From Hanstruepera neustonica (GTDB taxonomy: Bacteria; Bacteroidota; Bacteroidia; Flavobacteriales; Flavobacteriaceae): a stretch of 64,000 bases of DNA. The position numbers and the translations under genes are program-made. The DNA lies in assembly GCF_002895005.1 (NCBI RefSeq), contig NZ_POWF01000004.1, positions 124,001 to 188,000 on the forward strand, in the 5' to 3' direction. Below are positions 34,708 to 43,932 of this stretch, in pieces. The notes beneath the pieces are model-generated. The model had not been told where the DNA came from. It saw only the letters and a list, made by a program, of their open reading frames with translations, and searched no databases. How positions within the stretch are numbered: the first letter of the stretch is position 1; every line of letters begins with the position of its first letter.

Positions 34708-35089
34708 CCATATTCTAGTCATAAAAACCACATAGCATCGTCATAGCTACTAGGAGGTTCACCCGTGCTTACGTCGTATCAAAGCCGTAGTTACTTCGGG
34801 TCAGCTTCAGGTAAACGCCATATCAGTTTCGGGTAAATCTTATATAAGTATGCAATCTCCCATAATTTTCAAATCCGTGAGATATGCTTAAAATATTTTT
34901 TTGTGAGTATTTTATCGAATACGTGATTTTTAGAATCTAGGCATAAATAGGAATTACTTTGACAAATTGGACTATTCATAAGATAGTATGAATTATCTAT
35001 TTGTTCTATAATTTATATTATGTAAAATAGAACTTTTTCAGAACACACCTATTCCGTGAGTATAACACATTCGTGAGAATCATCTAGAA
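34708..35089. other. 382-base intergenic region without a gene
   Basis: No convincing ORF or tRNA. The first 130 bases are GC-richer and hold a 16-base direct repeat with 3 mismatches (34801-34816 and 34823-34838). Four G/T-GTGAG-type hexamers (34876, 34902, 35055, 35072) occur in the AT-rich remainder. Nothing more can be assigned. Confidence 0.35.
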
Positions 35090-35938
35090 ATGGTATCTTT
35101 AATCCATTCTATGGATACGCTCACCTCACAGCAACAACAATTGCAATTACAATATCAGGGTTTTATTCAAACGCAGCCATTATGGTTTGGTCAGCTAAAT
35201 AATAACTTACAGCAATTTGGTTTGATGGCTTTACAGGATTCGGTACCATTGCATCCACAAGATGCGCCCAAACGTTTGGGCAACCGTGTAGAATATTTTG
35301 TGTTCCAGAGTTTGGCACAGCAAGCACATATTAAAATTCTGGAGACTAACTTGCAAATACAGCAAGATAAACAAACCTTGGGTGAATTGGATGCCTTACT
35401 CTTGGTAAATAACCAACCCATTCATTTGGAGATAATCTATAAGTTCTATGTGTACGATCCGTTGGTTGGTACCACCGATCTGGAACATTGGATTGGACCT
35501 AACCGAAAAGATAGTCTGGTCTATAAACTGGATAAATTACGGAACAAGCAACTACCCTTGCTACAGGCCCCAGAAACACAGCCTTATTTAGAACGCCACA
35601 GGTTGGATTCAGCATCTATAAAGCAAGAAGTGTTGTTTCTGGCACAGTTGTTTGTACCGAGAGCTACGGCTACTGCTGTACCATTCGAGCAACTGAATGC
35701 CAAAGCCGTTATGGGAACCTATGTGCGTTTACCGGATTTAGAAACCTATACCACCTGTAGTTTATACATACCCAACAAACTGGATTGGCTGGTGTTGGCA
35801 CATAATACGGTGAGCTGGCAACCCTATACCCTGATTAAATCCCAGTTGGAAGCACTCCTGCAAACCAAACGGGCACCATTAATATGGATGCGCCATCCTG
35901 ATGGTCAATTGGAACGCCTATTTGTGGTCTGGTGGTAA
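35090..35938 (+). CDS. DUF1853 family protein
   Basis: 282 residues, cytoplasmic. The segment GELDALLLVNNQPIHLEI with IYKFYVYDPL and the following WIGPNRKDSL are the hallmark of DUF1853. D101 with E114 and K118 resembles a PD-(D/E)XK arrangement (E-x3-K), though the family's function is unknown. Two in-frame ATGs, 35090 and 35111, are possible starts. It is convergent with the small secreted-protein gene 3 bases away. Confidence 0.8.
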   Translation: MVSLIHSMDTLTSQQQQLQLQYQGFIQTQPLWFGQLNNNLQQFGLMALQDSVPLHPQDAPKRLGNRVEYFVFQSLAQQAHIKILETNLQIQQDKQTLGELDALLLVNNQPIHLEIIYKFYVYDPLVGTTDLEHWIGPNRKDSLVYKLDKLRNKQLPLLQAPETQPYLERHRLDSASIKQEVLFLAQLFVPRATATAVPFEQLNAKAVMGTYVRLPDLETYTTCSLYIPNKLDWLVLAHNTVSWQPYTLIKSQLEALLQTKRAPLIWMRHPDGQLERLFVVWW

Positions 35939-35941
35939 ACC

Positions 35942-36325
35942 TTACAGGGCTGTAATCACCCGATTATCAATACGAATGGGTTGCAAACGTTGTTTCAGTT
36001 TGACATAAGCATCTAACTGATTAACATTTAAGAATTGCTGCATCTCCATGATTTCCTGGTTACGCACTTCATACAAGGCTTCTAACAGCGCCCTGCCGTT
36101 CATGGTTTCCTGCATGTAGTTTCGTCGGTTCAAAAAGTCTTGTATCTTCATTTCGAATACAAAGTATTGATCATCAGACAAGGCTAATGCACTATTATAT
36201 GCTTGAGCCAGATCTTTGGCTTCATTGGTTATGGGCACTTCCATGGGAATAAACATGAAACTACGCTCCTGCCCAAATGACTGAAATGATAAAATTGTAA
36301 TGAGTGTTATGAGTATTGTTTTCAT
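35942..36325 (-). CDS. Small secreted helical protein, Spy-like paralog A
   Basis: 127 residues with signal peptide (MKTILITLITILSFQSFGQ). The mature part is helical with LSDDQYFVFEMKIQDFLNRR and a second repeat-like segment, resembling LTxxQ (Spy/CpxP) proteins. It is clearly related to the protein at 36937: shared pattern AK-L---Y---L-L--DQ...FE-K---FL-R, R--LEAL--R-QE--EMQ. Periplasmic chaperone or stress role is a guess. Confidence 0.7.
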   Translation of the reverse strand: MKTILITLITILSFQSFGQERSFMFIPMEVPITNEAKDLAQAYNSALALSDDQYFVFEMKIQDFLNRRNYMQETMNGRALLEALYEVRNQEIMEMQQFLNVNQLDAYVKLKQRLQPIRIDNRVITAL

Positions 36326-36665
36326 GGCTAAAAGTTTTACCTTAAGTTACCATATTTTAGCCTCATTTGCAAGAAATTTAGAATATTTTAACAGTGTAAC
36401 TTATTGAATAACAATAGCTTATAATATATATAAATAATGTTTATGGATATACATCAGTCTATAAATGCTTGCGTTTTTATAGTGATAACCATAGAAATTC
36501 CCACTGGCTGTGAAGCGACTTCCATAAAACCATCGACGAACGGTAAGTTGTGGTTATTCAACGAAAAAAACGGGAATATATCAGAATTTTTAGTACCTGA
36601 TTCCCCTTCCATGGTATCTTCATATTCTATTAACGAGGTCCCCAAACCTATTAAATAACAGACTT
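36326..36665. other. 340-base region without a confident gene
   Basis: Two short mutually overlapping ORFs on opposite strands (36437-36658 plus, 73 codons; 36454-36645 minus, 63 codons) cannot be separated by codon pattern and neither resembles a known protein. An AT-rich run near 36420-36436 may contain a promoter. Confidence 0.4.
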
Positions 36666-36935
36666 ATGGAAACGAATCTTTCCCTTTTCAATCAGATTAA
36701 CAGTTTGTCTTATTGGTTCTTATTAGAGAGCAACTATAAAAGTTCGGTGATATTGGATGCCGAAAAAGACACCTATTTTGTGACCATAAAAAAAGGTAGC
36801 AAACCATTGTATACCCACATTATCAATCATTTCAGTAAAAAGAACAAGAATTTCTTAAAGTTTGAATTGATTGCTGTGGTTAACAGTTTACTACACATTA
36901 AAGAAACGGTTACCCAACGCCAAATGAGTGCCTAG
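36666..36935 (+). CDS. Small hypothetical protein
   Basis: 89 residues, no signal peptide, mixed alpha/beta, with a short hydrophilic lysine-rich stretch (HFSKKNKNFLKF). No family recognised. It is bracketed by the two Spy-like paralogs on the other strand and its stop lies one base from the stop of the second. It has reasonable codon usage, so it is probably real. Confidence 0.5.
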   Translation: METNLSLFNQINSLSYWFLLESNYKSSVILDAEKDTYFVTIKKGSKPLYTHIINHFSKKNKNFLKFELIAVVNSLLHIKETVTQRQMSA

Positions 36936-36936
36936 G

Positions 36937-37308
36937 TTATTTCTTGGGTTTTTCTACCACATCCAGTGGTTGGATACTGGGTCTTATCCGTTTGTACACG
37001 TTTAATTGTGGTTGCGTAAGGATGTTTTGCATCTCAACATACTCCTGCTCACGCAAGACTGCTAGGGCTTCGAGCTTTTCACGGCCTTCTAGCCTATTTT
37101 CAATTTTCTCTTTGCGAATCAGGAATTCCTCAACCTTGATTTCAAAAGGTACCAATTGATCGCTGGTTAGTCCCAGCTGGGCATCATATTCTTTAGTAAG
37201 TGTTTTAGCTTGTTCATCTAATGCCAAATCAGGTTTTTGCAACATCGGGTCCTGCCCCATGACCTGAAAGGTGATTAGACAAATAGCCATATAAATAAGT
37301 GATTTCAT
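36937..37308 (-). CDS. Small secreted helical protein, Spy-like paralog B
   Basis: 123 residues with signal peptide (MKSLIYMAICLITFQVMGQ). The mature part contains LTSDQLVPFEIKVEEFLIRK and REKLEALAVLREQEYVEMQ, aligning along its length with the protein at 35942. Both lie on the same strand about 1 kb apart, which suggests tandem duplication followed by an insertion between them. Periplasmic location inferred. Confidence 0.7.
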   Translation of the reverse strand: MKSLIYMAICLITFQVMGQDPMLQKPDLALDEQAKTLTKEYDAQLGLTSDQLVPFEIKVEEFLIRKEKIENRLEGREKLEALAVLREQEYVEMQNILTQPQLNVYKRIRPSIQPLDVVEKPKK

Positions 37309-37397
37309 TGTTATAATATGTTTTGGTTATACCATAACATACAGACTAAACGGCTTGTTGTCAAGGAGTTTAACAGGATTTAACAGTTGAAAATGGT

Positions 37398-37835
37398 CTA
37401 AAGCTTTTCGAGATAGTCTTTTAATGTCTTGAGCGCTTGTGGCCAGGCTTCCTTAACAGCTTCGTAATACCAATCCCAATCGGCTCCCTTTTGATAGCCT
37501 TCCTGACAGAGGTATAACACCGTATGGTTTTCATTGTGTTTGGCAATAACCGTTAGGGTCATATTACCCAAAATAGGTTTTTCGGGATTCATGTAAGTGA
37601 AATTATCTACCACCAATTGCATATTAGGATTGTAGGTTTTAATAGTACCTACCGATACATATCCAAAGCCTTTATCGGTAACCTGCCAGGTCAGGGCATA
37701 CATACCATCGACTTCGCGATCAATATAAGCACGATCGACCTGCCACCATCCTTTTAGCATATCGGGATTGGTAAATGCCTTAATAACCATTTCGGGCTTA
37801 CAGGCAATACTGATGGTTGCTTCTACTTTTCTCAT
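37398..37835 (-). CDS. SRPBCC / AHSA1-like domain protein
   Basis: 145 residues. The pattern ISIACKPEMVIKAFTNPDML and GWWQVDRAYID, a beta grip, then a C-terminal helix (EAWPQALKTLKDYLEKL) is that of START/AHSA1-type SRPBCC proteins, which bind hydrophobic ligands. No catalytic residues predicted; ligand unknown. Monocistronic. Confidence 0.85.
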   Translation of the reverse strand: MRKVEATISIACKPEMVIKAFTNPDMLKGWWQVDRAYIDREVDGMYALTWQVTDKGFGYVSVGTIKTYNPNMQLVVDNFTYMNPEKPILGNMTLTVIAKHNENHTVLYLCQEGYQKGADWDWYYEAVKEAWPQALKTLKDYLEKL

Positions 37836-37988
37836 TTAGCATTTACGGGTTGGTAGTATAAATATAACTAAAGTTGTGATGCGGTAGTACAATTGTTAAA
37901 AAAAATATAAAAGTGGTCGTTCAACGTCTAAAAGATGTTTTTCAGCGTAGATACTCATATAACCATAAATAAAAACTAATAAACAATT

Positions 37989-38825
37989 ATGAAGAAAATT
38001 TCAATCCTTGTAGTAACCGGACTGTTTGTAATGTCATGTGTATCGAAAAAGAAATATGTTGCCCTACAGCAGGAAAATGGTGAAATTAAAAGCGAACTGA
38101 CCAAGACTAAAGTTGAGAAAGAAGACCTAGAGGCTAAATTTGCTGAAATTCAAGCCCGTATTGATACTTACAATGCCAAAATCAATTCCCTTACTGAAGA
38201 AAATGACGCCCAATTAGTAACTGTTGGAGATGACCTGGTAATCTCTAATGATGTACGTAATAAAATGAATGAAACTCTTAAGAATGTAGATCCAGCGGCA
38301 TTGGCTGAAGCTAAAACTTTAAAGGATTCTATGAACCTGGCTGTTGGTTACAACTTACGCAAATCCATGGATACCAGTGATATGAACGAAGATGAAGATA
38401 TTGCCATTAATATTGATGAGACTGTGGTCATGATTTCTATTTCAGATAAAATGTTATTTAAGTCTGGTAGCTATTATGTGAGTAACAAAGCAGATGGTAT
38501 TTTACAGAAGTTAGCAGATGTCATTAATTCTGAAGAAAGTTTGGAAGTGATGGTTGAAGGTCACACCGATAATAAAACCATGGTGCCAGGTGCTGCTGTA
38601 AAAGACAATTGGGATTTGAGTGTTTTGCGTGCGACTTCAGTTGTTAAGAAATTACAAGAAGATTTTAATGTAGCTCCTGAAAAACTGATTGCTGCCGGTA
38701 GAAGTTTTTACCAACCATTGGTTGACAACGATACCAAAGAAAACCGTTCTAAAAACAGACGCACACGTATTGTGATCTTACCAAACATCAATAAGTTTTT
38801 TGCGATGATGGAAAGTAATCAATAA
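37989..38825 (+). CDS. OmpA-family peptidoglycan-anchoring lipoprotein
   Basis: 278 residues with lipobox (FVMSC, Cys17). A coiled coil (about 23-70) precedes the OmpA C-terminal domain (about 150-265), with VEGHTDNK, the DNWDLSVLRA helix and RSKNRRTRI, where the Asp and Arg that bind diaminopimelate in the family lie. It links the outer membrane to peptidoglycan, as Pal-type proteins do. A bidirectional terminator follows. Confidence 0.92.
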   Translation: MKKISILVVTGLFVMSCVSKKKYVALQQENGEIKSELTKTKVEKEDLEAKFAEIQARIDTYNAKINSLTEENDAQLVTVGDDLVISNDVRNKMNETLKNVDPAALAEAKTLKDSMNLAVGYNLRKSMDTSDMNEDEDIAINIDETVVMISISDKMLFKSGSYYVSNKADGILQKLADVINSEESLEVMVEGHTDNKTMVPGAAVKDNWDLSVLRATSVVKKLQEDFNVAPEKLIAAGRSFYQPLVDNDTKENRSKNRRTRIVILPNINKFFAMMESNQ

Positions 38826-38858
38826 TAACAACATCATATTATTAATTAATCCCTCAAT

Positions 38859-38897
38859 AAAAAACGCTCTAACCATTTTAGTTAGAGCGTTTTTTTA
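38859..38897. terminator. Bidirectional terminator between the OmpA and UspA genes
   Basis: Stem ACGCTCTAAC (38864-38873) with GTTAGAGCGT (38881-38890), 7-base loop, A-tract before and T-tract after, so it can end both convergent transcripts. Confidence 0.9.
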
Positions 38898-38919
38898 TGT
38901 TTGATACTATTTGGTTATT

Positions 38920-39771
38920 CTAAAATCTTCTTTGGTCAAAGACAATTAAGGGCACATCTAAATTATGACTGATGGCCTTACTGTGGCTGCGGGTTGTGAG
39001 CTTTTGAAAAAAGGTTCGTTTTTTGGTAATCAATGCCAACATCCCCAGTTTTCGACTCTCGCTAAATACATGAATACCCATTTCAACCGATACATCGGTT
39101 AGGGTGAAATAATTCAATGACAATGGTTTTAAAGCATTTTCCAACAGTCTCTTTTTAATATCCAATCCAGAAACATCTCCTGAACTTTTATTAACCACGT
39201 TCACCACCGATATACTAGCCTTGTTGGTTTGTGCAATTTCTTTTAAAAGATTCATACCATCACCATATTTCTCAATGGTAAAATCGGTGGCAAAGCCTAT
39301 CTCTTTGAGATTACTGGCATCGGCTGTTTCGGGTACCGCAATAATGGGGCAGGATAATTTTAAAATCAGCTGCGCAGCATTACTACCAAAAGTAGCCTTT
39401 TGAATGGCACTGGCGCCTTTGTTTCCTATGACAACCAAATCAACTTTTAAATCTTCAGTGATAGCCATAACCGATTCTAACAAGGATCCATTAACTAATT
39501 TGGTTTTAAAAGTATGTTTATCACTACTAGCCGATTTCTGAGCCTGCTTTAAGGCATTGGCCAAATCGCTATCGGTTGATTTTGTTCTGGATTCATGAAT
39601 GGCTTGATAAGCGCGTTTGGAAGTCACACCTGTTGAGGGTGCCGATGCCTGTAACTCCAGTGCGTGCATGATATAGAATGTACATGCCTCATTCTTAAAA
39701 AGTTGCGAGGCATACTGGGCTGCTTTTGCGGCATTACTGGAAAAATCCGTTGGTAATAATATGGTCTTCAT
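38920..39771 (-). CDS. Tandem-domain universal stress protein (UspA family)
   Basis: 283 residues made of two Usp domains. The first begins MKTILLPTDFSSNAAKAAQYA and contains the ATP-binding-type loop GNKGASAIQKATFGSNA (G-x2-G-x9-GS). The second, from about 155, starts with EIGFATDF and lacks a clear loop. Cytoplasmic; probably stress- or ATP-responsive by family. Monocistronic. Confidence 0.92.
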   Translation of the reverse strand: MKTILLPTDFSSNAAKAAQYASQLFKNEACTFYIMHALELQASAPSTGVTSKRAYQAIHESRTKSTDSDLANALKQAQKSASSDKHTFKTKLVNGSLLESVMAITEDLKVDLVVIGNKGASAIQKATFGSNAAQLILKLSCPIIAVPETADASNLKEIGFATDFTIEKYGDGMNLLKEIAQTNKASISVVNVVNKSSGDVSGLDIKKRLLENALKPLSLNYFTLTDVSVEMGIHVFSESRKLGMLALITKKRTFFQKLTTRSHSKAISHNLDVPLIVFDQRRF

Positions 39772-39809
39772 GGATGATTTTTGCTTAAAATTACTAATTA
39801 TAATTAAAA

Positions 39810-40808
39810 CTAGTCTATGACTTTCAACAATAGTTTACCCAATTTCTCACCTGTAAACAATCGTTTAAAGGTTTCCTGAAAATTCTCGATGCCCTCAAAG
39901 ACGCTTTCGTTACTTTGTAATTTACCAGCCAGCATCCAACCAGCCATTTCTTGCATGGCCTGTGGATATTTTTCAGCATAGTCCATTACCACCATACCTT
40001 GCATGGTTGCCCGATTGACCAACAACGCCATATAATTACGAGGGCCTTTCATGTTTTCTAAATTATTGTACTGGGAAATGGCGCCGCATATAACAATGCG
40101 TGCATGCCTACGTAAACGGGATAATGCGGCTTCCAGGATCTCCCCTCCTACGTTATCAAAATAGACATCCAAGCCTTTTGGACAAGTTTCCTTGATAGCC
40201 TCAAAGACATTTTGGGATTTATAATCTATGGCTGCATCAAATCCTAATGTGTTTACAAGGTAATCGCACTTCTGCTTCCCTCCTGCTATACCAACCACAT
40301 GACAGCCTTTAATTTTGGCTATTTGCCCCACTACACTACCTACAGCTCCAGCGGCTCCAGAGACTACGACGACATCGCCTTCCTGAACTTTACCTACTTC
40401 CATTAATCCAAAATAGGCGGTCATACCAGGCATACCCAGTACACCCAGGAATTTGGTCATGGGTACCTGACTGTCATCAACTGGATAGCTGTTTTCCCCA
40501 TTGGAAACGGCATATTGTTGTACACCATGCCAGCCTGTTACCGTTTGTCCCACTTGAAACTTCGGATGTTTAGACTCAATCACTTTGCCGATGGCTCCTG
40601 CACGCATGACATCGCCAATTTGTACAGGTTCGATATAAGATTTGGAATCGTTCATCCAGCCTCGCATGGCAGGATCTAATGAGATATAATGATTTTGGAT
40701 GAGGAACTCCCCTTCATGAATTTCGGGTATGGGAGACTCTTTAAGAATCCAAGTATGGTCATCTGGCATTCCTTTGGGTCGCTGTTTTAGGATAAGTTGT
40801 TTGTTCAT
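39810..40808 (-). CDS. NADP-dependent medium-chain oxidoreductase (PTGR/CurA-like)
   Basis: 332 residues, zinc-free MDR type. N-terminal segment LKQRPKGMP with YISLDPAMRGWM is typical of leukotriene-B4 / prostaglandin reductase-like enzymes. The Rossmann motif is VVSGAAGAVGSVVGQIAK (about 146-163) and the core VYFDNVGGEIL follows. They reduce alkenal/one double bonds with NADPH; substrate unknown. It lies 31 bases downstream of the helicase gene on the same strand, so it may be co-transcribed with it. Confidence 0.9.
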   Translation of the reverse strand: MNKQLILKQRPKGMPDDHTWILKESPIPEIHEGEFLIQNHYISLDPAMRGWMNDSKSYIEPVQIGDVMRAGAIGKVIESKHPKFQVGQTVTGWHGVQQYAVSNGENSYPVDDSQVPMTKFLGVLGMPGMTAYFGLMEVGKVQEGDVVVVSGAAGAVGSVVGQIAKIKGCHVVGIAGGKQKCDYLVNTLGFDAAIDYKSQNVFEAIKETCPKGLDVYFDNVGGEILEAALSRLRRHARIVICGAISQYNNLENMKGPRNYMALLVNRATMQGMVVMDYAEKYPQAMQEMAGWMLAGKLQSNESVFEGIENFQETFKRLFTGEKLGKLLLKVID

Positions 40809-40839
40809 ACCCTAAATTTACAATTAAAAAACGAGATGG

Positions 40840-42396
40840 TTACTCGGCTGGTCTACCATGTATTTCCGAGAAGACATCATCAAAATTACTGCGTAGGTAA
40901 GCACGTAGCTTTTTACGATAATCATCCTTAAGCCACTCCACAAAATTGAAGGTACTCTTACTGATACACTTGGTGTAACGCTGAATACGATAATCGATAT
41001 CATCTCCCAATAGTTTCGCTAAATCGAGTGCGTCATATACGTCTTCACTGTTTTCAATGCATATTTTGGCGTGATGCGCAATGGAACGTTCCAAAACAAC
41101 TTTTGAAGATTCACCAGCACGCACGGCATCGACATAGGTCTTTTTGATATCGAAATACACATCTTCAGAATTGGCAAATGACAGTCGTAAATCTTCCGGC
41201 ATTTCATAGCGGAAGTTTTCCTCGATTTCTTCATCACCCAAAATACCATCCAAATAGAAATTAGGGGTTCTAAAAATGCGGTGCCAATCTAGATCAGCTC
41301 CCCAAGGCCCAAAACGGTGTAAATTATTTCCTAAATCAATGACCGTGAATGAGTTTTTGTTCTTAAGAATTCTGGAACCACGACCAATCATTTGATAATA
41401 TAAGGTCAATGATTTGGTAGCTCTGTTTAAGATAATAGATTCAACTGTGGGTTCGTCAAAACCAGTGGTTAAGATACTTACCGATGTTAAGATCGCATCC
41501 GGCGTATCCTTGAACCACTTTAATATTTTCTTACGCTCTTTTTTTGAGTTGGTATTATCTAAATGCGCAATAGGATAACCGGCTCTTCTAAAGGTATCAT
41601 AAACATGCAACGAGGTGTTGATACCATTATTAAAAATAAGGGTCTTTTTACCTTTGGAACGCTCTTCATAGGCCATGATAAGCTTTGAAAGCATATCATT
41701 ATTGGTATAAAGATCTTCGGAAGACTTTACGGTATAATCGCCATTGGCACCAACCACCAAAGATGTTAACCCGACATTGTAAGAGTAAATATCGGCACTA
41801 GCCAAAAACTCATTCTTAATAAGTGATTCAATGCTTTCACCAACAATCAGTTCATCATAATTATCCTTCATAGGTAATTTGATGTTGGAACTCAATGGTG
41901 TTGCCGTAACCCCAAGAATGAATGACTTTTCAAAAAACTTAAAGAGTTTGGTAAAGGAGTTATAATGCGCCTCATCAATAATAACCAGACCTATATCTGA
42001 AATATCCAGTTTATCTTCATTCAGACGGTTATTGAGGGTTTCGACCATAGCCACAAAGCAGCTGTACTGACCTTGGTCATCTAAATTGGCTTTACTATTG
42101 ACCACTTTATTTTCTACACCAAACTCCGTAAGCATAGCCGATGTTTGACGGCACAACTCAATACGGTGCGTCATGACCAACACCTTTTTTTGGTGATGCT
42201 TGAGATACTGCCTGACGATTTCTGAGAAAATAACAGTTTTCCCACCTCCAGTTGGTAATTGATATAGTAAATGATAATCTTCAGGAGCTTCCTCAAAGCT
42301 CTTGAATATCTTGTTAATGGCACCTTTTTGATAACTATAGAGGTCCTTCCCTACCTTTCTATCTTCTAACTCTAATGTTGAAATAGTTTGACTCAT
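40840..42396 (-). CDS. SF2 DEAD-like helicase
   Basis: 518 residues from the ATG at 42396 (MSQTIS); a TTG at 42408 would extend it by four residues. Walker A PTGGGKT, motif II DEAH (VIIDEAHYNS), motif III ATPLSS, motif V SILTTGFDEP, motif VI MIGRGSRI. This is an SF2 type III-restriction/UvrB-like helicase without an added nuclease domain. C-terminal 140 residues are helical and unassigned. DNA or RNA specificity not visible. Confidence 0.88.
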   Translation of the reverse strand: MSQTISTLELEDRKVGKDLYSYQKGAINKIFKSFEEAPEDYHLLYQLPTGGGKTVIFSEIVRQYLKHHQKKVLVMTHRIELCRQTSAMLTEFGVENKVVNSKANLDDQGQYSCFVAMVETLNNRLNEDKLDISDIGLVIIDEAHYNSFTKLFKFFEKSFILGVTATPLSSNIKLPMKDNYDELIVGESIESLIKNEFLASADIYSYNVGLTSLVVGANGDYTVKSSEDLYTNNDMLSKLIMAYEERSKGKKTLIFNNGINTSLHVYDTFRRAGYPIAHLDNTNSKKERKKILKWFKDTPDAILTSVSILTTGFDEPTVESIILNRATKSLTLYYQMIGRGSRILKNKNSFTVIDLGNNLHRFGPWGADLDWHRIFRTPNFYLDGILGDEEIEENFRYEMPEDLRLSFANSEDVYFDIKKTYVDAVRAGESSKVVLERSIAHHAKICIENSEDVYDALDLAKLLGDDIDYRIQRYTKCISKSTFNFVEWLKDDYRKKLRAYLRSNFDDVFSEIHGRPAE

Positions 42397-42495
42397 AAAA
42401 TTTTCCAATGTGCAAAAATAAGGTCTTTTCTAGGTTTTTGAAGTATATTTTAAAATTAAAATTCAGACTTTTTCAACAGGTCATCGTTTAAAACT

Positions 42496-42503
42496 TAATT
42501 TTG
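42496..42503 (+). promoter_or_regulatory. -7 promoter box of the pseudouridine synthase gene
   Basis: TAATTTTG fits TAnnTTTG, 25 bases before the start codon. Confidence 0.5.
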
Positions 42504-42528
42504 TACACTTGTTGACATTTATTATTTT

Positions 42529-43119
42529 ATGTTGAGCCAAAAAAATAGTATCCACAGACATTTCAAACTCTATAAACCCTATGGTTACATTAGTCAATTC
42601 GTGATTAATGGTCGTCAAAAACGTCAAAAAAAGCTATTGGGTGAATTGTATGATTTTCCTGAAGGCACGATGGCTATTGGTCGGTTGGATGAAAAATCGG
42701 AAGGATTATTATTACTCACCACTGACGGTAAAACCAGTACCCTTATTACCAGTGGAGGTATTGAAAAAGAATACTATGTGCAGGTGGATGGTAGCTTATC
42801 ATCTGACAGTATGGAAACAATGAGACAAGGGGTTACCATAGGCTTTGATGGTAAGAAATATCAAACCCAACCCTGTATAGTCGAGTTATTACCTGAAATA
42901 CCTGACTTGCCAGAACGTTCCAAAAAAATACGGGATTCCAGACATGGCCCAACTACTTGGATAAAAATTGTGATTACTGAAGGTAAATTTAGACAGGTGC
43001 GTAAAATGACATCAGCCGTTGGGCATCCAACTTTGCGTTTGGTGCGTGTTCGCATTGGAAATATCCATCTAGGTGATTTGGCAGTAGGTATGGTTGAAGA
43101 ACTGGTGTCTATTCCTTAA
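42529..43119 (+). CDS. 23S rRNA pseudouridine synthase, RsuA/RluE family
   Basis: 196 residues, no S4 domain, as in RluE. Motif I region KLYKPYGYIS; catalytic Asp54 in IGRLDEKSEGLLLLT; the C-terminal KFRQVRKMTSAVGHP and LRLVRVRIG segments are typical of the RsuA branch. It isomerises a uridine in rRNA; position unknown. Its 3' end overlaps the convergent secreted-protein gene by 11 bases. Confidence 0.92.
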   Translation: MLSQKNSIHRHFKLYKPYGYISQFVINGRQKRQKKLLGELYDFPEGTMAIGRLDEKSEGLLLLTTDGKTSTLITSGGIEKEYYVQVDGSLSSDSMETMRQGVTIGFDGKKYQTQPCIVELLPEIPDLPERSKKIRDSRHGPTTWIKIVITEGKFRQVRKMTSAVGHPTLRLVRVRIGNIHLGDLAVGMVEELVSIP

Positions 43120-43792
43120 CCACAATAATGGTGGCTTTTACGCCTGTACGTAATGCCCAATATTCCTGTGCAATCACATTACCGCCTTCATCTAACACCA
43201 ACAGTTCTGCAGTGTTTGGTGCGCTTTCTCCCATATTTAATGCCTGAAAATCCAGTTTATTGAAGCCTTCTTTTAACTCCATTTCAAAACCACTCAATCT
43301 AGAGCCCAGTAAAACTTGTCCGCGCAGCACCACATCATCCGCAATAATTCTAATGAGATCACCATCTGTAGCGCCATAATCTCGATAGGCAATGGTTATT
43401 TTCTTTCCATTGGTTTTAAAATCACCTAAATATTGATCTTCTGTATCTCCTAAAACCTCACCTTCAATGACTTTTTCAAATCCTTTTTCTTGCCTTTCAA
43501 ATCGTTCCTTATACTGTTCGGCAGGATTTCCAAATTTTTCTTTTGGAAACATAGAGAATTCATTGTTGGTGGTCGATCTGGTCTTGGGAACAGACATCCC
43601 ATTTATTTTGTTGGAATTTGGGTTGCTTAAGCCTTTGCTATCAATAGGTTTAATATCCAAAGCCCCTGAATTAGCATCATTATTGGTTTCGGCCGGAATA
43701 ATGGTTGATGGATTGGAGCTATCATCTATCTGGGCAACTACTGGGTTACCCAATAAACTTAATAAACAGATGATAAAAAATAGGTGTCTCAT
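43109..43792 (-). CDS. Hypothetical secreted protein
   Basis: 227 residues with signal peptide (MRHLFFIICLLSLLGNPVVAQ). A low-complexity Ser/Asn/Pro-rich linker (about 22-75) precedes a charged helix (KEKFGNPAEQYKERFERQEK) and a beta-rich domain, from about 115. It reads like a secreted Ig-like or jelly-roll domain, family not recognised. The last residues AQEYWALRTGVKATIIVVK continue the beta pattern. Confidence 0.72.
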   Translation of the reverse strand: MRHLFFIICLLSLLGNPVVAQIDDSSNPSTIIPAETNNDANSGALDIKPIDSKGLSNPNSNKINGMSVPKTRSTTNNEFSMFPKEKFGNPAEQYKERFERQEKGFEKVIEGEVLGDTEDQYLGDFKTNGKKITIAYRDYGATDGDLIRIIADDVVLRGQVLLGSRLSGFEMELKEGFNKLDFQALNMGESAPNTAELLVLDEGGNVIAQEYWALRTGVKATIIVVKE

Positions 43793-43870
43793 TTTAAGGA
43801 GCAGGCTATTGGTTTGCGTTTTGTAATTACAAAAACCATACCTTTTAATTTTTGAATCAAATATAAATGA

Positions 43871-43904
43871 AAAAAGAGAAACGCTGAGCGCTTCTCTTTT
43901 TTTT
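43871..43904 (-). terminator. Terminator downstream of hsp20
   Basis: On the minus strand an AAAAAGAGAA arm pairs with TTCTCTTTTT, with an inner CGC/GCG pair and 3-base loop and one A/C mismatch, followed by a T-tract. It lies directly after the hsp20 stop. Confidence 0.8.
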
Positions 43905-43932
43905 AAGAATAAATTATCATTCCCAAATTGAC

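Noticed and set aside
34860-35080. Four GTGAG-containing hexamers as a regulatory array
   Set aside because: Spacing is irregular and the motif is too short for significance in a single 380-base region.
36437-36658. ORF of 73 codons on the plus strand, with a 63-codon ORF on the other strand (36454-36645)
   Set aside because: They cover the same bases, the minus one starts at TTG, and neither has a recognisable domain or signal; I could not choose between them.
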